This document shows positions 1 through 7,199 of a stretch of 8,162 nt of DNA, piece after piece. The translations under genes were made by a program, and so were the position numbers. Position 1 is the stretch's first letter; each line of letters opens with the position of its first letter. Source of the stretch: Spirochaetales bacterium (GTDB lineage: Bacteria; Spirochaetota; Spirochaetia; DTKZ01). The notes under the pieces were generated by a model. It was not told the origin of the DNA. It did not search any database and saw nothing but the letters and a program-made list of their open reading frames with translations. The DNA is taken from assembly GCA_031280945.1 (NCBI GenBank), contig JAITGB010000220.1:1-8162 (forward strand), read 5' to 3'.

Positions 1-87
1 CTGTCCCGCAACGCCCACGCCAAAAGCAGACCCCGCCGCGGCAAGAGCCATGAAAGCCGCCAAACCAATCAATCCCGAATTTATCAT
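1..87 (-). CDS. atpK: V-type ATPase subunit K (proteolipid ring), N-terminal part
   Basis: The proteolipid subunit forms the rotating membrane ring that carries H+ or Na+ past subunit I. Only the first 29 residues are present; the gene runs off the left edge. They start MINSGLIGLAAFMALAAAG and continue as an alanine- and glycine-rich hydrophobic helix (SAFGVGVAG), as expected for the first transmembrane hairpin of V-type K subunits. The ion-binding carboxylate lies beyond the window, so the coupling ion cannot be judged. The start at 87 is chosen because AAGGAG (95-100) sits 7 nt upstream, and because an overlapping ATG at 91 opens a non-hydrophobic frame. It lies 57 nt downstream of atpI, the widest gap in the operon, behind a hairpin. 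The call rests on both the sequence and the position after atpI. Confidence 0.88.
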   Translation of the reverse strand, partial: MINSGLIGLAAFMALAAAGSAFGVGVAGQ

Positions 88-136
88 ACATTCACTCCTT
101 GCTCAAATATAATGATTCCACAACATTTTATTTTGG

Positions 137-155
137 CGCGGGCCTTACGCCCGCG
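137..155 (-). other. RNA hairpin spanning the atpI stop, before atpK
   Basis: A perfect 7-bp GC-only stem (CGCGGGC pairing with GCCCGCG) closes a 5-nt loop and includes the atpI TAA codon at 145-147. The transcript continues into an A-rich stretch, not a U tract, so this is not a canonical intrinsic terminator. It sits in the only sizeable gap in the operon, just before the subunit needed in many copies. A role in mRNA stability or partial attenuation is inference. Confidence 0.5.
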
Positions 156-1989
156 AAGCCTCCTCTTTTTCCCGAAACGGATCATAGGTAAAACCGCTCC
201 ACTCCAGCCCCAAATGGTTGGAGAACTCAAGAACGTTCAGCCGCACACCGTGAACAACAACAGACAAAATCGCCATTCCCATATTGAGGGTATGGCCCAG
301 AATTATGATGAGAATCCCCGGCGCAAGACCCACAGGCCCCATATCCATAACGCTCTGGGCCATACCGTTAAAACTCTGGGCAATGGCAAGCCCCGCAAGC
401 CCTACAGCGAAAAGCCGCACGTAGGAAATAATATCCGCGAAAACCGATATGCAGCCCAAAGTCGTGGGAATAAACTGGGCAAAACCCATGACTATCCCTT
501 TGAGAAAATTTCCCTCCTGCTGGGAGAGGAGAAGCACAAAGACATAGCCAACCCCTATGGCAATAACCGCCCAGTCAGGAACAGGAAACTGCACCTTGTC
601 AATCAGCATATTCAGAACAACGGTAAAAAGCCCCAAAAGAAGGCACAAATACCCTATATGAACAAAAGCCTTGATGCGCGGAGGCCGGAAAAGGTCCCGC
701 CCGAAATTCCACAGCCGCGCTATACACAGGTGAACAGTCGCCAGAATAAAACAGAAAAACTGAACGTTCTTCTGCTCCTGGAGCCAGGGCACAATAACGC
801 GGGAGAAAGGCTCAATCTCTGAAATCTTCCTGCCGCCCACAGAATCAATGCCAAAGTAGTTTCCCGTAAGAGCGCCCCAAATAAAAGTACACAGGCCCAT
901 AACGAGAAACAGGATAAAAGCGTCCGGCATATACCCGAGTTTTTTCCGCGTTTTTAATCCGAAGAAAAGCGCCGCCCCAAAGAAAAGAGCGGCATACCCC
1001 GCATCTCCAACTATCATGGCGACAAAAATACTGAAAAACAGGATAAAGAAAAAACTGATGTCCCTCTCCCTGTAGCCGGGAACAAGGCCCAGAAAGTTCA
1101 TAACAGGCAGAATCAGGCGCACAGGCTTGGGATTCTTCAAAAGAGTAGGAACAAGGTCGTCCGGCGAAGGTTCCTGAACAAGAAGAGCCCAGCCTTCTTC
1201 GGAAGCCGTTTTTTTCAGCGTGTCAAGCAGCGTGTTGGGAACAAAGCCCGTAAGATACGCAAGTTTTTCTTCAGCCGGCGCAAGGTCCGCCGCGGCCTGC
1301 TCAAACTCCTCGGCTCCGCCGAGCTGTGCCTTTTCCGCCGCAAGAGCGTCTTTTGAAGGCGCATACGATGCGATTTTTGCGGAAAGCTCCTCTACTTCCT
1401 TTTTCCGTACCGATAAAAGAGCCTCAAGTTCGGAAAGCCCCTTCGCGGGAAGAGCCGCGGTCTCAAAACCCTGCGGAAAATCCTCTTCCCTGCGGGCAAT
1501 AGCGAGAACAGCCTTTTTCCCCTTTGCCTCGGAAACAGCGTACTGAATCCCCGAAAAGGAAAAAGCCCTGGCTTCTTTTTTTCCCAGCTCGTACAGGCGG
1601 ATAAAAACCCCGCGCGAAGCAAGAAAACGAACGGTATCGGGGTTAAAGTCCCCCCAGGGAGCAAGGCGGGCTATTTCGCGGGTAAGTTTCTCCGCCTCCT
1701 CGCGTTTTACCCTTCTCTCCTCCGCAAAACCGTTAATGTCCGCCGCGAGCTTCAAAGCGTCTTCCGCTCTCCGGCCTGAATCTTTGCTCTTTTTTGTATC
1801 TTTTCCCTGCGGAAGCGCGAGAAGAGCGCGTTCTACGAGGGCGATTTTATCTTTTACGCTTTCCAGAGCCTCGCTTGACCTGCCCGCCTTCTCCAGATGA
1901 ACAACTCCCGCCTTGCGAAGCTGGGTTAAAGCCCTTGTCTTGCGGGATTCAAGCAGAACAAGCGAAACCTTTTTCATAGGTACAATCAT
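145..1989 (-). CDS. atpI: V-type ATPase subunit I (a-type stator/channel subunit)
   Basis: Subunit I is the membrane stator that provides the ion half-channels against the K ring and anchors the peripheral stalk. The 614-residue protein has a soluble, charged, partly coiled-coil half (about 1-310) followed by a membrane half with about seven hydrophobic segments (about 312-330, 332-346, 357-380, 411-427, 443-465, 472-490 and 503-585). Family landmarks are visible. ISYVRLFAVGLAGLAIAQ (521-538) carries Arg525, matching the essential channel arginine of V-ATPase a subunits (yeast Vph1 R735). LGHTLN...HGVRLNVLEF (564-589) carries a second conserved arginine, Arg583. The first ATG (1989) is preferred over the internal one at residue 5, because AAGGA lies 9 nt upstream of the former and nothing comparable precedes the latter. 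It starts 5 nt after the atpD stop. Confidence 0.96.
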   Translation of the reverse strand: MIVPMKKVSLVLLESRKTRALTQLRKAGVVHLEKAGRSSEALESVKDKIALVERALLALPQGKDTKKSKDSGRRAEDALKLAADINGFAEERRVKREEAEKLTREIARLAPWGDFNPDTVRFLASRGVFIRLYELGKKEARAFSFSGIQYAVSEAKGKKAVLAIARREEDFPQGFETAALPAKGLSELEALLSVRKKEVEELSAKIASYAPSKDALAAEKAQLGGAEEFEQAAADLAPAEEKLAYLTGFVPNTLLDTLKKTASEEGWALLVQEPSPDDLVPTLLKNPKPVRLILPVMNFLGLVPGYRERDISFFFILFFSIFVAMIVGDAGYAALFFGAALFFGLKTRKKLGYMPDAFILFLVMGLCTFIWGALTGNYFGIDSVGGRKISEIEPFSRVIVPWLQEQKNVQFFCFILATVHLCIARLWNFGRDLFRPPRIKAFVHIGYLCLLLGLFTVVLNMLIDKVQFPVPDWAVIAIGVGYVFVLLLSQQEGNFLKGIVMGFAQFIPTTLGCISVFADIISYVRLFAVGLAGLAIAQSFNGMAQSVMDMGPVGLAPGILIIILGHTLNMGMAILSVVVHGVRLNVLEFSNHLGLEWSGFTYDPFREKEEASRA

Positions 1990-1994
1990 AACCG

Positions 1995-2594
1995 CTATTC
2001 CTTCTCCACAACGAGCTTCTTTTTGGATATTTTGCCGCGGACAACAGCCGAAGTCTGCTGGTCTCCCAGATAGATGCGGATTCGCCTGATGTTCGTCTTT
2101 GTTTCGGGGATTTTCACCTTTTCAAAAAGGTTTACCCTCTGGCTTGTAATCCTCAGTTCCTGCCCCAAAAGCTCAACCTGTTTACGCAGAATTTCCACCT
2201 CCGCGTTAAAGGCTATGAGTTTTTTCAGGCCCTCAACGGCAAAGTCCACCCACAGGGGAGTTTCAAACAAATCGTAGCGTATATCCTCAAAAGAAATGGA
2301 CTTGAAAACAGGAATATCAACGCCCGCAATGTTTCCGGTTTCGGTTTCGAGGGAGGAGAGCTTAACGAGGGAACCTATATCCCGCGTTTCGCCGAAAAGC
2401 TCCACCCAGCCTTCAATATTCCTGCGGGTTTTTTCCAGTTCCGCGCCCTTTTCCCTCTCCTGCTGCTCCACCATTCTGATAACCATTTGAAGCTGCTGCT
2501 TCTTAAGCTGGAGCGTGGGAAGGTAACGCTCAAAGCGTTTTAGGCCGTCCTTCTGTTTTTTCAGTTCGTTCTTGGTGAACTTGATTGCAGGCAT
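1995..2594 (-). CDS. atpD: V-type ATPase subunit D (central rotor shaft)
   Basis: Subunit D is the coiled-coil shaft that rotates inside the A3B3 head. The 199-residue length is usual for the family. Long amphipathic, charged helices at both ends (about 7-65 and 115-160) would form the antiparallel coiled coil. The conserved C-terminal block appears as RVNLFEKVKIPE (153-164) followed by TNIRRIRIYLGDQQ (167-180). This is a divergent form of the usual RRVNALE...IP signature and matches bacterial V-type D subunits of the spirochaete/chlamydial kind. The intervening globular part (about 66-112) is poorly conserved. The gene starts 18 nt after the atpB stop with GGAAGG further upstream than usual (about 12 nt). 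It is followed after 5 nt by atpI, so the two are probably translationally coupled. No subunit F gene, the usual shaft partner, is nearby. Confidence 0.94.
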   Translation of the reverse strand: MPAIKFTKNELKKQKDGLKRFERYLPTLQLKKQQLQMVIRMVEQQEREKGAELEKTRRNIEGWVELFGETRDIGSLVKLSSLETETGNIAGVDIPVFKSISFEDIRYDLFETPLWVDFAVEGLKKLIAFNAEVEILRKQVELLGQELRITSQRVNLFEKVKIPETKTNIRRIRIYLGDQQTSAVVRGKISKKKLVVEKE

Positions 2595-2612
2595 ATCTTA
2601 CCCGGCCCTTCC

Positions 2613-3905
2613 TTATTTTGGCCAGAACTTGTTTACCAAGTCCGACCTCATGTTTGTTTCTTCCTTGGTGAAACATTCGGCGAAAATCTTCCAGCCGTTA
2701 TCAAGGGCCTGTTCCAGAGGAATGTTTACCGAGAGGTCCATCATTTCCTTTTCAAAAAGAACGCCGTACTTGAGGAGCTTGTTGTCCCAATCGGACATGC
2801 GGAAACCCATGGACTTCTTCTCCAGGGATTCCTTGTAGGCCGCGTAGAGCTTTATCATGCCGTCCATAAGGGAGCGGTGGTCTTCGCGGCTGTCTTTGTT
2901 GACAAGCTGTTTGAGGCGTGAGAGGGAGCCGAAGGGTTCAATGCGTCCGTTTTTGAGGTAATACTGGCCTTCCGTGATATAGCCCGTGTTGTCCGGTACG
3001 GGGTGGGTAACGTCATCGCCGGGCATGGTTGTAACGCCCAAAACCGTTATGGAGCCCGCGCCCTCAAAGTCTACGGCCTTTTCGTAGCGGGAGGCAAGCT
3101 GGCTATAGAGGTCTCCAGGATAGCCGCGGTTTGAAGGAACCTGTTCCATTGTAATGGCTATTTCCTTCATGGCATCGGAGAAGTTTGTCATATCCGTAAG
3201 AAGAACGAGAACCTTTTTTCCTTTTAAGGCAAACTTTTCGGCAACGGCAAGGGAAATATCGGGAACGAGGAGACATTCAACTATGGGGTCAGATGCTGTA
3301 TGCACGAAGAAGATGGAACGGCTCATGGCTCCGCCGGACTCCAGGGTTTCCTTGAAGAAGAGGTAGTCATCGTACTTTAAGCCCATGCCGCCGAGAATGA
3401 TAATGTCTACCTCCGCCTGCATTGCTATACGGGCAAGAAGCTCGTTGTAGGGTTCGCCGGAAACGGAGAAAATCGGCAGCTTCTGCGATACGACAAGGGT
3501 ATTGAAAAGGTCAATCATGGGAATACCCGTGCGCACCATGTTGCGGGGGATAATTCTCTTTGCGGGGTTTACCGAAGGCCCGCCAATCTCAATGAGGTTT
3601 TCTGAAAGGGCGCTCCCCCTGTCGCGGGGTTTACCGGAACCGTCGAAAACCCTCCCCAGAAGGTTATCGGAAAAGGAAACCTGCATGGGGTGTCCCAGAA
3701 AACGCACTTCGTCTCCCGTGGAAATACCCCGCGTTCCTGAATACACCTGGAGGGAAACCGTACTCCTGTTAAGGCGTATGACTTCCGCAAGGGATTTGCC
3801 GTGGGCCGAGGTAACTTCCGCAAGTTCGCCGTACTGGACATCGTCGGCTGTAAGGGAAATAACGTTTCCCGCTATGGTTTCGATTCTACTGTATACCTTT
3901 TGCAT
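2613..3905 (-). CDS. atpB: V-type ATPase subunit B (non-catalytic head subunit)
   Basis: Subunit B alternates with subunit A in the A3B3 head and completes the interface nucleotide sites. The 430-residue protein has an N-terminal beta-barrel domain (about 1-75), a RecA-like core, and a C-terminal helical domain (from about 345). Where catalytic subunits have a P-loop it reads FSVSGEPYNELLARIAMQAEVD (146-167) with no GKT, the hallmark of B subunits. Also visible are VLLTDMTNFSDAMKEI (234-249), GYPGDLYSQLASRYEKA (261-277) and FGSLSRLKQL (325-334). SRYEKA contains the arginine expected to reach into the A-subunit active site. The start at 3905 has AGGAG 9 nt upstream, and that Shine-Dalgarno includes the last bases of the atpA TAG stop. 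The C-terminus is slightly shorter than in many archaeal homologues. Confidence 0.97.
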   Translation of the reverse strand: MQKVYSRIETIAGNVISLTADDVQYGELAEVTSAHGKSLAEVIRLNRSTVSLQVYSGTRGISTGDEVRFLGHPMQVSFSDNLLGRVFDGSGKPRDRGSALSENLIEIGGPSVNPAKRIIPRNMVRTGIPMIDLFNTLVVSQKLPIFSVSGEPYNELLARIAMQAEVDIIILGGMGLKYDDYLFFKETLESGGAMSRSIFFVHTASDPIVECLLVPDISLAVAEKFALKGKKVLVLLTDMTNFSDAMKEIAITMEQVPSNRGYPGDLYSQLASRYEKAVDFEGAGSITVLGVTTMPGDDVTHPVPDNTGYITEGQYYLKNGRIEPFGSLSRLKQLVNKDSREDHRSLMDGMIKLYAAYKESLEKKSMGFRMSDWDNKLLKYGVLFEKEMMDLSVNIPLEQALDNGWKIFAECFTKEETNMRSDLVNKFWPK

Positions 3906-3917
3906 GGAATGTCGCTC

Positions 3918-5726
3918 CTAATTTTCCAGATTTTTCACGATGTCCTGGGCGTTCTCTTCGACGCCGGTCTTCTTTGCCGCAAGCTGTCCGCGGATGCTGC
4001 TTTCAAGCTCCTTAAATTGGCCCGACTGCCACTCGGAAACGTTCCAGTCGAGGAAGTTTTGCCGTAAAGTGTTAAAGTAGGTTCTCGCTTCTTCTTTGCC
4101 GGGAATGTTGAGTTTTGCCGAAAGAATGTCAAATATAAGCCTGAAGGAATACTTTTGCCTTTCGACAGAAGCCGCTGAATCTATGGGGTCAAAGGAGTTT
4201 TGCTGGAGGTAGATTGAGTCAAGGAATTCGCTCTTTTGGTAGAGAATGTAGTCTTCCGTGCTTGTTCCTTCTTCGCCGACAACCTTCATCATCTGGGCAA
4301 CGTCGTTTCCCTGAAAAAGAACCTGTCTGCCGTATTCTGTCTGTTTTTTGTCCATGATGCCGGTGTACTTGCTCCAGCTTTCCAGGGGGTGAATGGCGGG
4401 GTACTTGCGGGCGTCCGAGCGTTCACGGGAAAGGCCGTGGAAAGCGCCTACGACTTTGAGGGTAGCCTGCGTTACGGGTTCTTCAAAGTTACCGCCCGCG
4501 GGACTTACCGTACCGCCTATGGTTACGGAACCGATTTTTCCGTTTCGCAGCTGAACAATGCCCGCCCTTTCGTAGAAGCTCGCAATAACGGATTCAAGGT
4601 ACGCGGGAAAGGCTTCCTCACCGGGAATTTCTTCAAGGCGGCCCGACATTTCGCGCATGGCCTGCGCCCAGCGGGACGTTGAGTCCGCAAGGAGAAGAAT
4701 ATTGAGGCCCATCTGCCTGTAGTATTCCGCCAGAGTAACGGCCGTATATACGGAGGCTTCGCGGGCAGCGACCGGCATGGAGCTTGTATTACAGATGATA
4801 ATGGTTCTTTCCATGAGGGAGCGGCCCGTGCGGGGGTCTTTGAGTTCGGGAAATTCTTTGAGGGTTTCCACGACTTCTCCGGCGCGTTCTCCGCAGGCGG
4901 CAATAATAACGATGTCAACTTCCGCGTTGCGGCTTGTTACCTGCTGGAGAACTGTTTTTCCGGCGCCGAAAGGGCCGGGGATACAGTAGGTTCCGCCCAG
5001 GGCTACGGGCAGGAAGGTGTCGATGATGCGGCTCTTGGTTACCATGGGCTTTTCGGGCTTGAGTTTCTGTATGTAGTGAGAAACCGGTCTCTTGACCGGC
5101 CACTCAAAGTTCATGGAAACAGGAAAAACTTTGCCTTTGGAGTCTTCCAACTCCGCGATTGTTTCGGTAACCGTATACTGACCCTGCGGTTTTATGGTTT
5201 TTACCTTGTAGGTATCGTAAAAGTTAAAGGGAACCATGATTTGGTGAGAGAAAATACCTTCGGGAACGCTGCCGAGGCTGTCCGCGGCTTCTACGCTGTC
5301 CCCTGCCTTGACGGAGGGGGAAAATTCCCATTTGGCGGTCTGCGACAGGGGGTAGAGGTACTCCCCTCTTTCGAGGAAGAAGCCGCACTTTTCCGCAAGC
5401 TCCGGCAGGGGGTTTTGCAGGCCGTCGTAAATCTGCTGCAGAAGGCCGGGGCCCAGACGCACGGAGAGAAGCTCTCCGGTAAAGTCTACCTCGTCCCCTA
5501 TGCGTATGCCCCGCGTCATTTCGTAGACCTGGAGCTCGGCGCTGTTTCCCCAATCCGAGGCTCTGTGGCCGGAGCGCCTGTCGGAGCGGATACGGATTAC
5601 TTCCGCTTTGAGGTTTTTGCCGCCGACTTTAATGTAAGCGACCTCGTTCATGGAAACAGTGCCTTCTATGCCAACGGTAACCATGTTCCCGTTGACGCCT
5701 ATTACTTTTCCCTTTGTATCAGTCAT
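3918..5726 (-). CDS. atpA: V-type ATPase subunit A (catalytic head subunit)
   Basis: Subunit A carries the ATP hydrolysis/synthesis site. The 602-residue protein has an N-terminal barrel (1-75) and the A-type 'bulge' domain absent from F-type beta subunits (about 110-210, with GEYLYPL and AKWEFSPSVKAGD). The nucleotide-binding core has Walker A GPFGAGKT (251-258), the GER motif with the catalytic glutamate (279-281), Walker B LNILLLADS (341-349) followed by TSRWAQAMRE, and IPGEEAFPAYL (367-377). A helical C-terminal domain includes PAIHPLESWSKY (443-454), a variant of the PAINWLxSYS signature. All residues needed for catalysis that can be recognised are present. The ATG at 5726 overlaps the previous stop by one base (TAATG), with GAGGAG 6 nt upstream. 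The gene lies 12 nt before atpB. Confidence 0.98.
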   Translation of the reverse strand: MTDTKGKVIGVNGNMVTVGIEGTVSMNEVAYIKVGGKNLKAEVIRIRSDRRSGHRASDWGNSAELQVYEMTRGIRIGDEVDFTGELLSVRLGPGLLQQIYDGLQNPLPELAEKCGFFLERGEYLYPLSQTAKWEFSPSVKAGDSVEAADSLGSVPEGIFSHQIMVPFNFYDTYKVKTIKPQGQYTVTETIAELEDSKGKVFPVSMNFEWPVKRPVSHYIQKLKPEKPMVTKSRIIDTFLPVALGGTYCIPGPFGAGKTVLQQVTSRNAEVDIVIIAACGERAGEVVETLKEFPELKDPRTGRSLMERTIIICNTSSMPVAAREASVYTAVTLAEYYRQMGLNILLLADSTSRWAQAMREMSGRLEEIPGEEAFPAYLESVIASFYERAGIVQLRNGKIGSVTIGGTVSPAGGNFEEPVTQATLKVVGAFHGLSRERSDARKYPAIHPLESWSKYTGIMDKKQTEYGRQVLFQGNDVAQMMKVVGEEGTSTEDYILYQKSEFLDSIYLQQNSFDPIDSAASVERQKYSFRLIFDILSAKLNIPGKEEARTYFNTLRQNFLDWNVSEWQSGQFKELESSIRGQLAAKKTGVEENAQDIVKNLEN

Positions 5727-6313
5727 TACGCTCTCCTCACTGCGGCTGCCTGTGATGCTTCCCCGCCTGGGTTAGAAGGATTTTTTTGGACTATTGAATC
5801 GTAGAGGAGCGAGAAATTCTTCTCCCCCTCAGCTTTGTTCCTCTGCTGTTTGAGCTCCGCAAGCTGGAGCCTGAGATAGTAGACGATGATTTTGTCAAAA
5901 TCGAAAATATGCCGCGATTCAAGCTCATCGAGCATGGCCCAGCGGGCCTGAAAGAGAAGTTTTTCCGCTTCGGCGGGAGAAGCCTCTCCAAAGGCGCTCC
6001 GGGCGGCGTCCGCCGCGCTCTGCGCGGCAAGCCCGTACTGATTGTAGCTTTCCGTTTCAAAGCCTTTTTTTCCGGCGCGGAGCTTTGCGAGTTCCGCCCT
6101 GAGGGACCTGTCCCAGGCAAACCAGAAGTCCAGGGTGGCGTTGCCTGTTTCCCGCGCATCGGGGTTCTGGAGCCGCGCTTCAAGGAGAACGGCCCAATCC
6201 TCGCCGGAGAGGGTAACGTTGCAGAGCCCCAGAAAATCCCCCCGCGAAAGTACGGGCGGAGAGTCGGGGCCGAGGTGCGGCAGGGCTGAAACGGTATAAA
6301 AGTATTCGGCCAA
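5726..6313 (-). CDS. DUF2764-type protein of the V-ATPase operon, possible C/d-subunit substitute
   Basis: This 195-residue protein has no assigned biochemical role. Its place between atpE and atpA is where subunit C (and F) lie in Thermus- and archaeal-type operons. An uncharacterised gene holds the same place in Borrelia, Treponema and Chlamydia (for example CT309). It begins AEYFYTVSALPHLGPDSPP and is soluble and mostly helical. An aromatic, acidic block (RWAMLDELESRHIFDFDKIIVYYLRLQL, 124-151) is the most distinctive part, followed by a charged helix and a low-complexity tail (about 175-195). The start is TTG at 6313, 4 nt after the atpE stop and 9 nt after GAGG (6323-6326). No ATG exists before residue 127, so TTG is the only reasonable start. 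The DUF2764 assignment rests on context and general character. A link of the A3B3-D rotor to the K ring is inference. Confidence 0.8.
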   Translation of the reverse strand: MAEYFYTVSALPHLGPDSPPVLSRGDFLGLCNVTLSGEDWAVLLEARLQNPDARETGNATLDFWFAWDRSLRAELAKLRAGKKGFETESYNQYGLAAQSAADAARSAFGEASPAEAEKLLFQARWAMLDELESRHIFDFDKIIVYYLRLQLAELKQQRNKAEGEKNFSLLYDSIVQKNPSNPGGEASQAAAVRRA

Positions 6314-6317
6314 GACT

Positions 6318-6932
6318 CTATACCTCTTTGTTTGCGGACTTCATGATTTCCGCAAGTTTTGGATTGAGGTACTCGGCGAGGACTTCGGCTACGCCGTCCG
6401 CGGTAAAGTCATAGTACGAGGAGCCGTCCTTTTCGCCGATACGGAATCCGGCCTCAATCTGCGAAACAGGTTTGAGCTGGACGCCTTTTTTGAGTTCTTC
6501 GGCAAGACGGGAACGAAGCGCGGAGTCGATTTTGGCAAGCTCCGCCTGGGGCAGGAGAACTTCTATATCCGAAGCGCCTTTGTCCGCCCAGGCTTTGACG
6601 ATGTGGGCCACTGTGTCTTCCAGAGCTTTGCCCTGGAGGGCCGCGGCCGCCTCTGTCTTTACAACGCTGTCGAAAAGCGCTGTGATGCGCTTCTGGAGGC
6701 TCAGAAGGAGGTCGCGCGCGGCCTGCGTCAAGGCTTCCCGCGAGGATTGTTCGCCGCGCGCTATTTCGCGTTTCGCGTCCGCAAGGAGCCGCGAGGCTTC
6801 TTCTTCCGCCCTGGCGACTATGGCTTTGCCTTTGGCCTCCGCTTCCGCGATGATTTGCGCGGCTTTGGAATCGGCAGAATCAATGCCTTCCTTTTTAATT
6901 GTTTCAATAAGTTCTTTTAATTGTATATCCAT
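6318..6932 (-). CDS. atpE: V-type ATPase subunit E (peripheral stalk)
   Basis: Subunit E forms the peripheral stalk that holds the catalytic head still against rotor torque. The 204-residue protein has the expected two parts. An N-terminal alanine/glutamate/arginine-rich coiled coil covers about residues 1-90, with the typical AEAEAKGKAIVARAEEEASRL run near 30-50. A globular C-terminal domain (about 95-204) contains SYYDFTADGVAEVLAEYLNPKLAEIM, the usual end of E subunits. It is the first gene of the operon, about 50 nt downstream of a predicted transcription start. Its ATG at 6932 is preceded by AGGCGGGTGAG, a somewhat unusual purine-rich ribosome site ending 2 nt before the start. In other V-ATPases E pairs with G/H; no G/H gene is visible here, so the partner is unknown or encoded elsewhere. 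Confidence 0.93.
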   Translation of the reverse strand: MDIQLKELIETIKKEGIDSADSKAAQIIAEAEAKGKAIVARAEEEASRLLADAKREIARGEQSSREALTQAARDLLLSLQKRITALFDSVVKTEAAAALQGKALEDTVAHIVKAWADKGASDIEVLLPQAELAKIDSALRSRLAEELKKGVQLKPVSQIEAGFRIGEKDGSSYYDFTADGVAEVLAEYLNPKLAEIMKSANKEV

Positions 6933-6981
6933 TGCTCACCCGCCTGGTTTTCCGGTGCAACCCGTGATTTTTCTGCTCTAA

Positions 6982-7018
6982 CTTGATTAGTTTACGGGAT
7001 ACTGAAAAATAAATCAAG
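6982..7018. promoter_or_regulatory. Inverted repeat flanking the promoter, possible operator
   Basis: CTTGATT (6982-6988) and its exact complement AATCAAG (7012-7018) are separated by 23 bp, or 30 bp centre to centre (about three helical turns). The right arm covers the -35 box and the left arm covers the predicted transcription start. A dimeric or looping regulator could bind such a pair. With only 7 bp per arm, chance is a real alternative. Confidence 0.3.
6989..7017 (-). promoter_or_regulatory. Predicted sigma70-type promoter of the V-ATPase operon
   Basis: On the minus strand TTGATT (7012-7017) and TAAACT (6989-6994) are separated by exactly 17 nt, close to the TTGACA/TATAAT consensus. 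Transcription would start near 6982 and give a leader of about 50 nt before the atpE ATG. The surrounding stretch is AT-rich compared with its neighbours. This is a sequence-based prediction only. Confidence 0.6.
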
Positions 7019-7071
7019 CAAAAAAGCGGGAATTTTCAAAAAAAGAGGTGTTTTTTGGGCGGGGTATGGGC

Positions 7072-7150
7072 CGTGGGCCGCGCAAGGGATAGAAGCGGAA
7101 ATCCCGCAGGAGCGACCAACGGGAGCGACGAGGAATTGGAGCGGATAGCC
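7072..7150. repeat. Short-repeat intergenic element with GGAGCG units
   Basis: This non-coding stretch holds GGAGCGAC at 7109-7116 and 7122-7129 and a third GGAGCG at 7138-7143, next to CCGCAGG and AAGCGGAA. It lies between the lipoprotein stop and the operon promoter, is far more GC-rich than the promoter region beside it, and has no convincing gene. The composition resembles a dispersed intergenic repeat. Whether it recurs in the genome cannot be seen from one copy. Confidence 0.4.
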
Positions 7151-7153
7151 CGG

Positions 7154-7177
7154 TTTTTTCGGGTCTGCCCGAAAAAA
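7154..7177. other. Perfect 10-bp hairpin downstream of the lipoprotein gene
   Basis: TTTTTTCGGG (7154-7163) pairs perfectly with CCCGAAAAAA (7168-7177) around a 4-nt loop, starting 22 nt after the lipoprotein stop. A normal intrinsic terminator has a GC stem followed by U residues. Here the U run comes first and the A run last on both strands, so termination by the standard mechanism is not predicted. An mRNA 3'-end stabiliser or a protein-binding palindrome is possible. A further GCCCGAA copy lies at 7181-7187. Confidence 0.5.
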
Positions 7178-7199
7178 TGCGCCCGAATTTTCTTTGAAA

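Noticed and set aside
112..822. Long plus-strand ORF (236 codons) antisense to atpI
   Set aside because: It is a shadow of the membrane half of atpI, full of basic and asparagine residues, with no domain and no ribosome site supporting it.
5076..5804. Long plus-strand ORF (242 codons) antisense to atpA
   Set aside because: It lies opposite the start of atpA and the end of the DUF2764-like gene, both well supported. Its open frame follows from GC-rich codon bias.
7154..7177. Intrinsic terminator for the lipoprotein gene
   Set aside because: The stem is perfect, but the T run precedes it and the A run follows on both strands, opposite to a rho-independent terminator.
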